Source: Siphonodentalium dalli
Taxonomy: Eukaryota; Mollusca; Scaphopoda; Gadilida; Siphonodentaliidae
Assembly: GCA_032622095.1 (NCBI GenBank)
Contig: CP136061.1
Span: 122,524,754 to 122,588,753 of the forward strand
Length of the DNA stretch: 64,000 bases
Direction of reading: 5' to 3'
The notes under the pieces are model-generated. The model saw only the letters and a program-made list of their open reading frames with translations, was not told the origin of the DNA and did not search any database. Made by a program: the position numbers and the translations under genes. Below, piece after piece: positions 12,001-26,600 of this stretch. How positions within the stretch are numbered: the stretch's first letter is position 1; each line of letters opens with the position of its first letter.

Positions 12001-15000
12001 AACAAGTCTGCCGTGACTCTGTTGTGATCTGTCCTGATGACTGAAGCGACATTAACCCTCAATCAAACAAGTTCGTTGTGTCCCTTCTGCACACAAACTT
12101 TTTCCGGCCATCTTTGCATGAATATCTTGACAACATGAAGTATGGTTATTGCAGAGTGCTACATATGCATACATGCACACAATGCCTAATTTTATCTTCA
12201 AAATGTTGTTGTTGTGTCATGAGGTTTGGAATCCCAATTGCCTCTTTAACCCTTTCTATACTAATAAATAAATACTAAATAAGTAGTTCCAAATAATAAC
12301 TTCAATAAACTATGGTCATTTGTTGAATTTATTATCTGAACATTTCCCACCAAAGAAATATGAATCCTTCTGCACTTGTATTATCTTTTCATCATATTGT
12401 TGTCTGCTAATTTTTCTTGAACACCCATTCAAATGAAAAATAGATCATTCCAATGTATACTTTTAAAAACCAATGGGAGAATCCATGTCGTAAGAAAGGG
12501 TTAATTCGTGCTATTTCAGGAATAGTTCCTGCTAGTTCTGACATCATGCATCCTTTTGTACTGGGCTGTCAGACGAAGAACCTGAAGCTTGTACAGCTGT
12601 GCTTGATGTCCGTTCAGAGGCTGATATCACATGAAGCTATATCGATGGTAAGTCAGTAAACCATATTATTTTATAAAATTGTTTAACTGCTATATGTCAG
12701 TACTGAGTTTGGATGTAAAATGTCACGCTGTGTACAATATGTTCATACTGAGTACTAGCAATTATTCACAATTAGAACTCAGAGATTGGTGCATCCGTAA
12801 CAACTGTAATTCGAAGTTTCAAACTGTAATTCGAAGTTTCAAACAGTTTAACTGAGTCACTTTTATATTTTTCGTGATATTCCCATTCTATTTTTTCCAC
12901 TGGAAAGTGGCCATAGCATCAAAAGCCCCGCACACGACATAATAACGTCATTAGCAGTGAAGAGGTTAAAGTGATATTATGTATGTGTTGGACTTTCATA
13001 ATATGTCATACGCTACTGCATAGGGCAGATAAAATAAATACTATTTGCGAAATATTAGCCAATAAGAACAATGCAGTTTTAAAGAAATAGTTGTTTGTGT
13101 AAATCTAATAATACATCATTAGTGTAGACATTTTGCTTGCAAGCCTTGAAATAGGGTGTCTGTCATTTTCAGAATGAGGTCCCCAGAGGGTGAATTTAGT
13201 GATGCTACCCCGCATAGTGGGCTAGCATCACCAAATTCACCCTCTGGGGACCTCATTCTGCTTACACCTCAGCAGAATGAGGTTCCCAGAGGGTGAGTTT
13301 GGTGATGCTAGCCTGCTATGCGGGGTAGCATCACTAAATTCACCCTCTGGGGACCTCATTCTGAAAATGACAGACACCCTATTTCAAGGCTTGTTTGCTT
13401 GAACTTACTTTTTACTGATCTATTATACAAACTAAACAAATTTGATGTATCAAACTATTAATATCTGGTGAACAGATGGGAGTGTTAAAGAGGAAAGAAA
13501 CCCTCAACAAATCAGGCTGTTACTATATTTAGTATATCAACCATGGTGCGATAAAACACCTCATTTCTCAGTTAGGCTCAAACACTAAGATATCACATCG
13601 TGTAATTTAAAACTGCCGCCAATTAAAGCACGTCCATATTTTTAAGATCATAACATCACAGCCTCACTTGCTGTGTTGCTCACTGAGTACAGATATTTAT
13701 AAAGGCTATCACCCTAAAATCATTTTGACATGTTTATTTGTTATTCTGTGCAAAATCAAAGCAATCACAGCATATTAAAGACTACATACATGTATTATAA
13801 ACCAGAATGATTTACATTATAATTTTGAACAATTAATTTATGGCCAGATAATGGTCACATAACATTTGAATGTGACTATTACAGCCAAACTCACATGACT
13901 TCTATATGTGCAAATATGACGACCAAACAACAAACATTCACTCTGCTGTTTTATTTATTTTCATATCTAAAAACTGACTATCATATGTGATACAGATTAT
14001 AATTAAACAACCAAGTGAGGCAGTGATGTCACAGACTATAAGGGGAGATAATTTTCTTTAAAAATGGCTGCGTCAAATTAACGTTGTAATTTCTTGCACG
14101 GGTTAATTTGAGACGCAATATCTCCGATCTTGTGTGGAGATTTGCGCTGAAACTTTACACACGAACAGAGAACAGCTGGCTTAATGTACATGCCTAAATG
14201 TTATGCAAGACTTTCCTTTGCCTTTAATAATCACTTTAATTGTCAAAAAATTGAATGAATCATTTTATGTGCTATTTTATCTCCCCAGAAAGATATATAA
14301 GCCAACTTGCGATTAATTAGAGCATGTTTGCTTTTATACATCGAGCCCCATGATATGTTACTTTAATTGCTTGTTGGTGTTTGGTACGTAGGTTACACGG
14401 GAGGTTTTAAGTACATTGTAATAATAGGTCATGTCTTAAGTGCAACGCACAATAAGTAGGTCAATCAATTGTATACAGTCTATAGTAAGTAGTTTGTCTC
14501 CATTCATGCAGAAAATCTTGACAGTTTATCTCATTTTGTTCGTGTTTGTCATCTTTATAGTCGCTTAAATAATGTGATCCTATTTATTCATATGTTTTCG
14601 TCATGAAGAAGCATAATTTGGTGCTTGGACTAGTGTTCAAACGATCTGGGATTCTGGAGTCATCTAGTCGAACCCCAAAAGTCGAGTCGACGTCGACTAG
14701 TCGGCCAAATACATCACCAACCTTAAGTTATACTAATGAAACACATGTGAAAGAAAATTACAAATGCTGCAAATGAACTAGGGTTTAATCCCGGGAACGG
14801 GAATTTCCCGGGAACCGGGTCCCATACTCATTCCCGTTTCCCGGGATTATGATATGTAGGAACCGGGAACGGGATGTATTGTTAACACTTGGTATATCAT
14901 ACATCAGTGGACAGTTACTGGACACCAACGGCACATTATTTCGTTTAATTTGAGTCCACCACGTCGCATAGTGCAATATATGTTATATACCTGCAAATTC

Positions 15001-17615
15001 TACATAAAGTGTGGGTAGAATTGACCATGCTATCGTCTAAGGGTTAAGGACTTAAGGTTTGGTCTTGTGCCTCATGCAGCCACGACATACATAATATTGC
15101 ATCAGCATTCTCAGGCTATTCTCGAACAGTGACAAAAGCACGGACTGTACGTGTTACTGCGTATAACATAATCCCACGAAATGACCTGAATAGGCGGTGT
15201 ACGACGTAATGGCCCGTAAATAGAGGTCAATAGACTGTGCAGTTCGTGCTGAATCTGCTGACATGCAGTTTTTGGCTTTTGCTGATGTCGCATTCAAATT
15301 TAGGTGAGAGCAACTCGTTTCGTGCAAGTTGTGACTGAGTCTTCAGTTATACTATTATACCATACATATAACGCATGTTAACAGAATACAGTTATACTAT
15401 TATACCATACATATAACGCATGTTAACAGAATACAGTTATACTATTATACCGTACATATAACGCATGTTAACAGAATACAGGTATACTATTATACCGTAC
15501 ATAGAACGCATGTTAACTTGTAAAGCAACATAGACATTGTATTATTTGTACAACACAATGGCTACTAGTAGTAGACAGAAAGTGTCTCCTGTCTGGGAAA
15601 TTAGTGGTCACGGGGATGCAACAGGGTGAGGGTCTGGTTCCGGCTCCTGAGATTCCACAAACCGTTTCAAGCGCTAATGAGTGGGACTCCGACTTCAGTA
15701 GAATCTGAACGATGTTTGTCTTGGGCCGGTTTGTTCGCTATGAAAATAAGGTCGCGACTCAGTGATAAGTCACTGAGTGACTTGGTGTTGCTGCGTATGT
15801 ACTTTGCAAGATTACGTCCGACTCCGAAGAAAGATTTGAAAATAAACAAATCAGGAGAGTGAGCTAGGACACTGAATTAAAGTTTATAAACATGTTTGCA
15901 GTATTGGACATTTTGTTTGTTTTTTTGTGGCCCAAGGAGGTCAAATACAACAATTTACAATATCCTTTAGTCATCTAAATTATCATTATTACGAATATTA
16001 CGATCCCTGTCACCCAAACTAGCCAAATTGCGCATAAGTTGCGGCATAACCTGTGTTGTGTAACTTGTGCATACATTTCCCGGGAACTTTCCCGGTTCCC
16101 GGGAATGAAGGGGTTTCATTCCCAGTTCCCGTATTTTTCGTTCCTGGGCATATATTAAACTCTAAAATGAACTGGTGCTCTAGAAACCCACTGATCGCAA
16201 ATAAGTTCCCTACGAATCTACGATGCTAATGAGAATAAATAATTGAGGAAATAATTGAGGGATTTTCTGTTTAATCATGAAATAAAATAAATACTTCCCT
16301 GCCAGGGTATAGAAAATAAACGATATTCAGTCTCAGAGTCAGCTCAAAATAAAAAAAAAAACAAAAGAAAACACACATACTGTGTGACAGACATAATGAT
16401 TATATATACGATGATGCGTACATAGGCCTACTTTGTAAGTTGCCATAATTCCGTAAGGCGTACGTAGCAAGGCCCTCCCTCTTTACCTGTGTTGGTTAGA
16501 AATGCGCACTACAAGTTTTGCGTCCGCGGTATAGGGAGTATACATGTATATATAAAAAGAATAATTTTTTCAGCAAGTTAATTGTCGCCGTTTCATGACT
16601 ATTTGAACCAAAAAAATACTAACATCATGCTTAGTCTATATACTGTTTTCAGTAATGTGTGCTCTTGTATTGAAAATGAGTAGTGGTTATAACTTGAATT
16701 ATCGCATTGGCGAATTTCGGCGTAGTTCTATGTCAAGCTTGACATTATTACATATGTTCGGACTTTGGAAAGCTTCTTGAACATAGACTAGCTATCTTTG
16801 CTGCTTTTCTGACCCACATTTAGTGAAACCATGCATTGTCAATGCCAGCTGATGAGATTATATACTGTATTCCGACTAGTCAACTGTGGAAGTTAGAGTC
16901 GATTTTCCGACTAGCTTGGACATTCATTTATAACACAATTTTGTGATTGTTTTAGTATATCCTCCAGTTCATTGGCAGATTTTATCATTATTTGTCATCG
17001 GTTAGTTTTGACTTGGACATTCGCTTTTCTTCATACAGTGGTTCCATTGCACACAAAGTCTATGATTTTGTACAAAGTCTTGTTGCTGTATTTAGATTTT
17101 TACTACATTGCGCTTTTGTTCAATATGGAAGCAACGACATCACAAACATTCGTAATCGGGTAGTTTACTTCCCCAAACTTGATTATCTCTCCCCTGCTAC
17201 TTTTAGTGAAGTAAAGTGCCATTCAGCTAAGGTAAATCTGGATTCTGGCTACAGATGTTCACACATATATGTTGTTTTTCCACAGACCGCTGCAAACAAT
17301 ATACTCTCAATGTTATGGCTTATTATATGTTTTTTTTCTTCCAACAGACGGCTGCAAACAATATACTCTCAATGTTGTGGCAACTGATGGAAGCAGGACT
17401 TGAGGAACTCAAGCTTCTGCAGACTGCTATTCTATTAATAACCACAAATTCAGTTGTGCAGCATGACAGTCTCTCAAAGGTATATTATATTCTCTCTTAG
17501 AAATATGCAATATAGAAAATTAAAGAATGTTGCTAATTAGTTGTTGGATCTAATGACTGAAAAAGCACAAAGTTTATTTATCTATTATATATTTTGAAAG
17601 ATCTGTGTATGTGTT

Positions 17616-17657
<42 letters not shown>

Positions 17658-20600
17658 AAATCGATGGACTCAAAAACGACTAAGCCAATTTCGATGAAAT
17701 TTGGTATTTGGATGTGTTTTCGGCCGGAGACGAACATAGGCATATTTATTTGTCCATGCGAGGTCAACTTTTCACGTGCGGAGGTCAAATCTGTTTTTAC
17801 GCCGTTTTTGCGCTAATATATTTCAGTTCGGTGCTCACAAATCGATTCGATATAGCGCGAATAATAAATTGCCAGTCATATAATTTGCACGGTTAGAATC
17901 TGTGGCGTGTCCTCTTTCCAACGATATATAATATGTATGTATCCGTTTTAGTTATCTGCCTCAATTATTAGGTACAAGTGGTCCGATGCTTTTATCGGGA
18001 TAAAATCAATGCGTAATTTCTATGACGTCGTCAGAGGTCATAAAGTTAGATTACGTTAACTCTCACCCTGCCGATGCATTTGACTGTGTCGCGTTAACTC
18101 ATCACCGGCCGAGGTATCCGCAAATGACATTGGGCTATATATCTCGCAAACGGGTGTAGCTATCGACTTGAAATTTGGTATGTGAATGTATCTTGCCCCG
18201 GATACGAATTTTATCGGGTCGCCGAGCACGTGCGACACCAGCTTCGCGCATGCGCAGACCAGATCTAGGAAACGGGTGGAGCTATCGACTTGAAATTTGG
18301 TTTTTGAATAGCCCGGACGAAGTCGGGTCACCTTCTAGTCATATATATTAAAGATAATGTATCTCTTCCGGGCCACAATTACAACATAAAATATATAAAA
18401 ACCCAATTTCAAGATTTAATACAAATAGCGTTTTTGTGAATAAAATACAGACAAAACTGATTGTGTAAATTATTTGTCTATAATGTCATAAATAAAACAG
18501 TTTATTTTTTATGAAGCACATGTACAGTAATGCTCTTATTAATCGACTCCTTAACCACAGCAGAATTATTTAGTCGGAAATATGGCTTGTTGCCATTCAT
18601 CGGAAAGCTCTCACCGAGAGATTTCCGATGAATTGCAACAAGCCATATTTTCCAATTAAATCCTGAAAAGTTATCCATAATTCTGCTGTGGTTAAGGAGT
18701 CGATTAATTAGAGCATTACTGTAATTTGCGGTGAAATCCCTAAGTTGAAATGAAATTTGCCTTGATTGAGGATGCTAACAAGATCAAGTTTTCCCTCTTG
18801 GTATGTTTGAGGTACGCTCCAAGAGTTTCCGCGAGATCAGCTGAAGTTGCTGTTCTAAATAGCCTGTAAAACTGTCCTGAAAGGTTGAATGCATTATAAC
18901 AGAAACATTAACATAAAATCAGTATTAATTGATGGAAGCATTTCTGGACAGGTGCCCTCGATTCATAACTAATATTTTATTTCCCGGCATCTATATAAAA
19001 CTTGCTGGGAAGAGATACACTATCTTTAAGACACCAGTTGGGAAAGCTACTCATTTCGGTGTTATCACTGCAACCCCCTCTTTCGTTGTCATTATTCACG
19101 CGATAAAACTTCACACATATACACACGCTTTACATGTTTTCATATATTTTAATTCGCCCTACAACCCTCCATAAATTCTGACCATGGTTTTGAATTTAAA
19201 GTTGTAAGTGATGAAATTTCACACAGGAATAGAATTGACAACCCGTCATTATCGCCAGTCAGGATGAATGGTGCTAATGACCAGACCTGAAAATAAGGTG
19301 ACAGACATTTGTGGAATGAGGTACCCAGAAGGAGAATTTAGTGATGCTACCCTGCACAATGGGCCAGCATCACTAAATTCATCTTCTGGGGACCTCATTC
19401 TGCTTTAATATAATAGGCCTCATCTTCTCTTTAAAGTATCCTTATTATCAAATTAACAAGTTTTTCAATTTCTTTAGAAAGTTTCTTTTTCTTCTGTAGT
19501 TTACTTTCTCTATATCCCCAAATTGGCAGATGTCCCAATGCATAATCGAGTCGTAGGGACCAGCCTAGAGGGCGACTTGGGAGACTTCTTCTCCCTAAAA
19601 TGTGCCACTTCTCCCTATTTTTGTCCCAGGGAGAAGTGACTTCTCTCTCATATACCAGTATGCATATGTCCCATCAGCATATTTAAAGTAAATTTAATGA
19701 TAATGGTTTTTAGCTCACCTGAGACGAAGTCTCCGGTGGAGCTATAGTCATCACTCCTCGTCCGTCCGTCCGTCCGTCAAGAATCATCCTCTCCTCCAGA
19801 ACCGTAAGACGGAATAGGTTCATATTTGGTGTGGATGTTCCCTAGGTGTGAATCACATTCAGATTTGTTCAAATGAGGTCACCCGGTCAAATAGTTGCGA
19901 ATCTAGGACCATAACTCTTTCCCACCATAGTAATTCTTACAACAACTTCTTCTCAAATTTCATTGGGCCGAATAGGTTCATATTTGGTACAAAGGGTCCT
20001 TGGGGGACTGTGATTCCGATTTGTTCAAATGAGGTCACTGGGTCGAATGTGGGCGGAGCCAGTGACATAACTAAAAAAACTATTTTTTTGGTTAAATTCA
20101 GATTTTTGGAATTTTCACCTTGCTCAATTTAACAAAAAATTTTTTTTTTTTTTAAACATGTTATAAAATTTGAAAAAAAGTGACACCATTATAACATCTG
20201 CAGAGTTATGAAACTTTAATCTTTAATCCTTTCAGCGTTTACCTCCTACAGACGGCGGCGCCCTGATCATATTACACCTATACATTGTCGCATTTTTACT
20301 CACTGTGAGACTGCTTAGCGTTCATTTACCTGTTGATTCTTTGTTTCCTTCTTTGGTGTAATAAATTATGGTGGTATTAACTGGCAAAATCAGACAACTA
20401 TGTCAATTACATCGCTAAATTAGTTGATTTATATCAATTATAACCCAAGTTAACGAAACGGTAACATTGACAGTATACTTCTGTTAATATACATTCAGCT
20501 TATAGGCTTAGAAGACGAACTGGATAGGAAACATCATGAGTACGAAGTAGTTTATGGATGGAATACTTACTGAATATTATCAATAAATACTCCCTAACAG

Positions 20601-23600
20601 ACACAATCATGTACTCGAACAGAACTCACCGCCCTCCTGCGTGTTGACATCGGCAGGCTCACCCGATGAACACAGGTGGCAGAATAGCATTATTACAAAA
20701 AATTACAAACAAAACATGTTTATTCATTGCAAATGTGTGGACTGGAGTAAAGAATAACATCGTGTTTTGACAACTTACGGTATACCAGTAATTAGTAAGT
20801 GATGACTAATTAAAAGGGGTGCTTTCAAAACTAACATATGATGCCAATGTTCACTACCACTGAAGGGGTCACTCTCACCAAAAAAAGTGCTGAAGGGTAC
20901 ACATGGTTTGTAAATGTGCTGAAGGGTACACAGGGTTTGTGATCGGCACAAACACTGTTATATACTTAAACTGTGTTTCTGAAAGTCTAGCGCCCATTAG
21001 CAGTTTGTTTTCAGTTCATTTTAATGTCCATTGGAACCTAAACTATTATTCTCTAACAGAAATCGTGGTAGTTACGAAAACTAAACGTCATTTAGAATGA
21101 CATCGTGTTATGACAACTTACGGTACCAGTAATTAAGTGATGACAAATTAAAATGGGTGTTTGAGTAAAAGCAATTTTTTTGCATTGTGAGAGTGACCCC
21201 TTCAGCTTCACTACCACAGTGTGTTCACACACATTTTATCCACCTTTTATTGTTTATTTACTGTAAGTATTGAATGTCAACCTCCGTTCATTGAATATCG
21301 TTCATTAAAATTTGTTCATTAAACTTCTAATGAAATTGCATATATGTTGTAAAATCAGTTGATTTTCGACAGAATTCATATTCACTGCATACTTCATGTA
21401 CATCTACTGTGGCGGTGATATATTTACATGTAAAGATTAAGTTAAATAATGCATCAAATGTAGGATATTAAAAATATCCGTGATTCGCGAAACGCCGTGG
21501 GAAGTAGCCCACAGAACAGGAAAAGTCAGTTACCATGGGGATTTCAAAATCAGGGAAACATAATATTAGTTATATCCATGCGTAGTGTGAGAATTTGAGA
21601 AAATTATAAATTCCGTGATTCGAATAAAATAAGTATGTCAGGCACGACATTGTTATAGCACATTGGGCACAAAAGCAAGAGAATAAATATATGAAATGAA
21701 TATGAATTACATATCGACCTAACTTTCCAATCTGCGACCACGTGGGCATCAAAACATAATCCGATTTCATATCTCATTTTCAAGACAACGAATATTTAAT
21801 TGTATAACCAGAAAAGATGTGTCAACGATAATTGAGCAATAAAACAACTAACACGGGATGAAACTTCTAACTGTCAACTATTATAATTATAAATATTACA
21901 AAACAATTTCAAAGCCGTCACTGAAACCTTCTGAAGTGTGCCAGGTCAATGCATGTAAACATCAAGGTCAGCTGATTATACATTCATGCGAGGATCGACC
22001 AATCAAAAGTGGGTGGTCTATTTTCGGTCTATGTTCGGTGTTACATTCAACCACAAATTTCTAAATGAGCCCAAAGTTTCAAACATTCAGTTTTATTTGA
22101 CTGCGATTTTCTAACCTGCGAATGCTGACGAATGAAAAATAAATACGGACAGGTGCAAATGATATCGTAGATTTTTCATTTACATGTACGCCGATTCATG
22201 TGGAAATATAACTCGGCATACGGGAATATGTATGGCCTGATTCTGACTATATAATCGAGTGACAAAGACAACATTGCTCGGGAAACATAAATTACATGAG
22301 TTTGTATTTTGGTATGAATGTGCAGGCCTAATTTGTGGGGTTTTTTTTAGAATACCACACAATCAAAATCGAGTCTAGTCTAGTGTATTTGTGTTACCAT
22401 ATCGCGAGTGCCGAAATCATAGAATAATGATGCATACATAATACAAGTTCGGAAGAGTAATTGGGATATCATGCAGGCATGTCATTAAAAATTTCAGTTC
22501 AATATTAACTTAATTCATTAATAAATTAAAGGTACTCAATCCGATCAGAGGGTCCCCATATCACCAAGATACAAAAACAACAACATTTCTTCAAAATACG
22601 CTTTAGTTATCAGAATAGATTAATTGCAACAAAATAATGCTAACCACTGTCAACTATGGTATAAAATTTCCCAAAACTTGTTTGTCAACATTTTGTTCAA
22701 CGGATGGCCATATTATTACTTGAGTATTCACGAAATTTTGCCATATTACCACTTGTTTTTAGTGTTATCCATTTTCAACCGCAATTTTGACCGAGACCAT
22801 CCATTTGACGGCTTGTTTCAGGGCCACAAACAACTGAAATAACAAACTTCAAAAATTGATATCTGATCACTCTGAGCTTTTATGGGTAGGTTGCCCGACT
22901 CGAATCAAATATGTTTTACACACGAAGCCAAAGAAATAGTAATTTAGGGTTGTTTAATATGATGGAGTACCTTTAAGCAAACTTATATACACAACTGTAA
23001 ACAATACAAATAGCCCAAAAGCTTTCTCCAGATATACAAAAGTTCATCTGAATATAAGAGTACATTTAGTACATCCGAATATAAAATAAATCTTTGGGTC
23101 AATAACTAACTTTCACCACAAAGGTTGGACATACAGTTGTGCCAAACACTCAATTAATGTGACACCAATTACTCAGTTTAAACTATCCTCATGTAGTAGA
23201 CAAGTGTTCAGTTTATATAGGCCTACTGACCATCGCTCATCTTATATTATTTCAAACAGACCCAATTGCAGCTCTCACGTCAACACTGCTGTGATGCATA
23301 CAGTGTTTGATAAATGTTCGATTTGTTTGAAACATAGCATAGTTGACCCAATGATCAGAAACTATAATGTTTAAAAATGAACCAGATATTGGTCACAGGC
23401 CCCTGGGGAAAATTACTAAAATACCAATATAGACTATACCAGTGTATAGTCTATATTGGTATTTTAGTAATTTTTCCCAGGGGCCTGTGATATTGGTGCT
23501 ATATAATAATAACAATTTGGAGAATATGTTGCAGTGAGAAATTATATTATTGATACTTGATATCGTGTAGTTGGGATTTGTGGTATACATACACATGAGT

Positions 23601-26600
23601 ATAAAACATAATTATTTTTAAATGTCTTTTTGTTTTGGTCATTGGGTCCAACATCTGTGGTCTCAAAGGACATTTGAAGCATATAGAACGCCTGTGGAAT
23701 GGCAGTTTTGCCGGAATAAAAATAAGCATTTAGGCCAAAGTGAATAATGTGTGCGTTGTTTCCTCTAACCGGTGCAAAAATATGGGCAGACGGTAGAGTT
23801 TTTCACTCTATTTATATATCTCTTTAATTCTTAAAACAAACCTATTAAATTAGCTCATTCAACCGGTTACAAAACAAAACTGACCCCGGGCCCACCACAA
23901 TCATAACGAATCCTAGATTAGCTATATACTATTGGGGGGGGGGGGGGGGGGGTCACGTAATCTTTTGTTCTGGGGTCCTGCATGTGCTGTTTCCTCTGAA
24001 ATATCATCGATTATATGTTATGAAACTGGACAGCTCTTTTCGTTTCCGTAAAGGTATGACATTCTATTCCAGTAATTTGGGAAAAATAATATTCAGACAT
24101 TTATTTGAGATTTTAGACTGCATTCATGTCGGTCGGTGTGTTATTCGATCGTTTTCATTTTCTCAAAAGCAATACAATGGAAATGGGTCATGGTTGATGG
24201 ATGGGCGGGATATATATAGTCTAGAGAAAACACACACATATAATTCACTTTGTCCATATTATAAAACATTTAAACAATACAAATCGTGAAGCCCTCTCCT
24301 AAAGTATAGATCCCGTGCTCTCTGCCTTTTGATTCCCACAAAAGTGTCAGACCACAGGCTTTTATCTATATATTTAATATGCATGTACACTAATTACACA
24401 GTTGTACTGGCATTCAGGTTATCATTCTGGTCACGCCAGAACTCTTTCTTTGTGTGCCAGTCGGCCCAGCATGTTGAGCCTGGCTTGATGCACAAATACA
24501 TCTTGCACAAACAGCAGTGGAATACCGATTTGGTTAGTTTGTTCGCATTATCAGTGTAGTTAGAGCAATTGAATCTTTTGATCCAGGTCTTGTGTTTCTT
24601 TCTACACACGACACAGGTATGGTTCTTACTCTCCCCTTCCATGTGGGCCGGGAAGTGCTCCCCAGGAGAGAGTCGGGTTGTGGCCGGAAGCTCGTCAGAT
24701 GGCACCTGAAACTTTCGTTTCCTTTTGGGAACATTTCTCTGTTCGCCAATTAATTCGACAACAAGCTCGTCTTTAAACAAAAGCAAGTCACACTTCCTTT
24801 TATGAAGCGGGGAATGCTCTCGGTCATAACCTTCAAGGATATAACTGTTGTAAATCACCCACTCCAACAGCTTATAAATCACCTTCTTGTACCATCGATA
24901 CGATTTCTTTGCTTTGTTTATTACGGTCATCTGATCACACCTATCTACTCCCCCCATATGGGCATTGTAGTCTTTCACTAGTTGGGGGCATATCCCATCC
25001 TTTTTTGTGCCCGTTTCACCCGTCTTCCCATTGTAGATTCCACAACATTTGTGTGGATGCTTGAAATGAAGTAAATCGGTTTTCTGTCCTGCCAGACGAC
25101 GACAACCATATCTCCTTTCTTACTGTACCTGACATCATACTCGCCTCTGGTTAATTCCTTGTTATTTCTTTTAATGTCAGCTCGGCTGAATTTCCTATTC
25201 AACTGTAATGTTCCGCATACATATACACCTCTCTCATTCAAATTATGCGCAAGCAGTGGACTGCTATAGAACCGATCAACATACAGATGATGACCACGTC
25301 CCTCCAACCCTTTCAACAGTCTAACAACCACAGATCCCGTTTGCTCCAATAATTTTATATTCATCAGAACTGGCTTCTTTGCCTTTGCCGACGTACACAT
25401 CAAAGTTATAATTATAACCTGTTTTGGACTCGGCCAAAACAAAACATTTCACGCCCCATTTGACAGGCTTTGCTTTGATGTATTGTTTGAATCCAAGCCT
25501 GCCCTTGAATGGCACCATGGCTTCATCTATACTTATTTCGCGATCGAGTGTGTACAATGATTTAAATCTTTTCCTTATTCTCTCCATGAAGGGGCGGATC
25601 TTCGTCAGTTTGTCAGACGAATCCTGATTTGACGGATCCGAAAAATACACATATTTGCCTATTGATCGATATCTTTTCTCAGAGAATACAGTGGAAATTC
25701 CTGGTGTATGAACGGGCCATTTGCCGGGGTGTCGCTGGAATAATCTCTCTGTTCTGGGAACAAGTAACATGTCATTTTCTATTATTTTGACCCCCAGAAA
25801 TGCTTTCAGTTCAGGTTTAGTTATTGGGGTCCATTCACCTTTATCAGAACCAGGAACTGTACGTTTTATCTGGGCATTCATGTTTGTCCAGACAACAATA
25901 TCGTCCAAATCATCATCCGTTATATACTTCTCAAAATAATGATATGGAGTTTTTTCAGTTTGATCATTGTCATGTTCTTTTGGTCCGATATTAGACCTGC
26001 CCACCTGTGTCTCAAAGTTAATTAATTTTGGGGGCTCCACAGTGCAATGCTTCTTCCATTTGAGGTCATCAATAGTAATAGCGGTCACGTTATGAAAAAA
26101 AACAAAAAAATCTCCGTCCTCGTCGTAATAGTCAGAGTCCAACAATCGATCAAATTCATCTGAGTCAATACTAAAATCAGAATTATCTGATATATCAGCA
26201 TCAAAGTCACTTTCTGAACCGGAATCCATTCTAAGGACCCGGCAAATGACCCGCAATTTCAACAAAACAACAATCTACTATCGTAGACAATACTTCCAAA
26301 TACGGAAATGCGCACAATTGTTCTTCTATCACTGGTCTCACATCGCTAAAATTGGGATGATTTAACGTTCGATGAACTTTCTAACTTTTGTTGATATTAA
26401 AGTTTGCATCTCGATGAATAATTGAATATAAGAATATTACATCATTAAACATAAACATTTGACATTGAAACTGCTAATCTCGTTAATTATCGTGTGATTT
26501 CGATACTTTTAATATTCTAAAAAGACAAATACCGCCAAATTTATTTTACCGGGATTTTCCCACAGTCTATTAATAGGGTACGACTCAATGACCTTCGAAA

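Larger units (their letters stand above)
14779..16164 (+). mobile_element. decayed hAT element, 1,386 bp, with 8-bp duplication
   Basis: The ends TAGGGTTTAAT and ATTAAACTCTA are inverted repeats, flanked by identical AAATGAAC at 14771-14778 and 16165-16172. Both ends carry repeated CCCGGGAACGGGA-type subterminal motifs. A transposase C-terminus is still readable inside (15626-15862), placed near the right end as expected for a plus-strand hAT gene. Confidence 0.9.
14655..16915. mobile_element. possible outer element with GACTAGTCGA ends, containing a nested hAT
   Basis: The left part (14665-14705) has CTAGTCGA, AGTCGAGTCGACGTCGAC and TAGTCGGCC. The right part (16865-16915) has CCGACTAGTCAACTG and GATTTTCCGACTAGC. 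These look like subterminal repeats of one element into which the 14779-16164 element inserted. The boundaries are not exact. Confidence 0.4.

Noticed and set aside
15344-15523. Possible CRISPR-like array (regular 45-bp repeats)
   Set aside because: The units are head-to-tail with no unique spacers and lie in a eukaryotic transposon.
16992-17387. 131-codon frame ending over MON2 exon 4
   Set aside because: It reads through the intron and the duplicated acceptor, then leaves the true exon 4 frame; only 17348-17479 in the other frame matches MON2.
24329-24559. Plus-strand frame over the piggyBac 3' end
   Set aside because: It is antisense to the cysteine-rich domain of the transposase.
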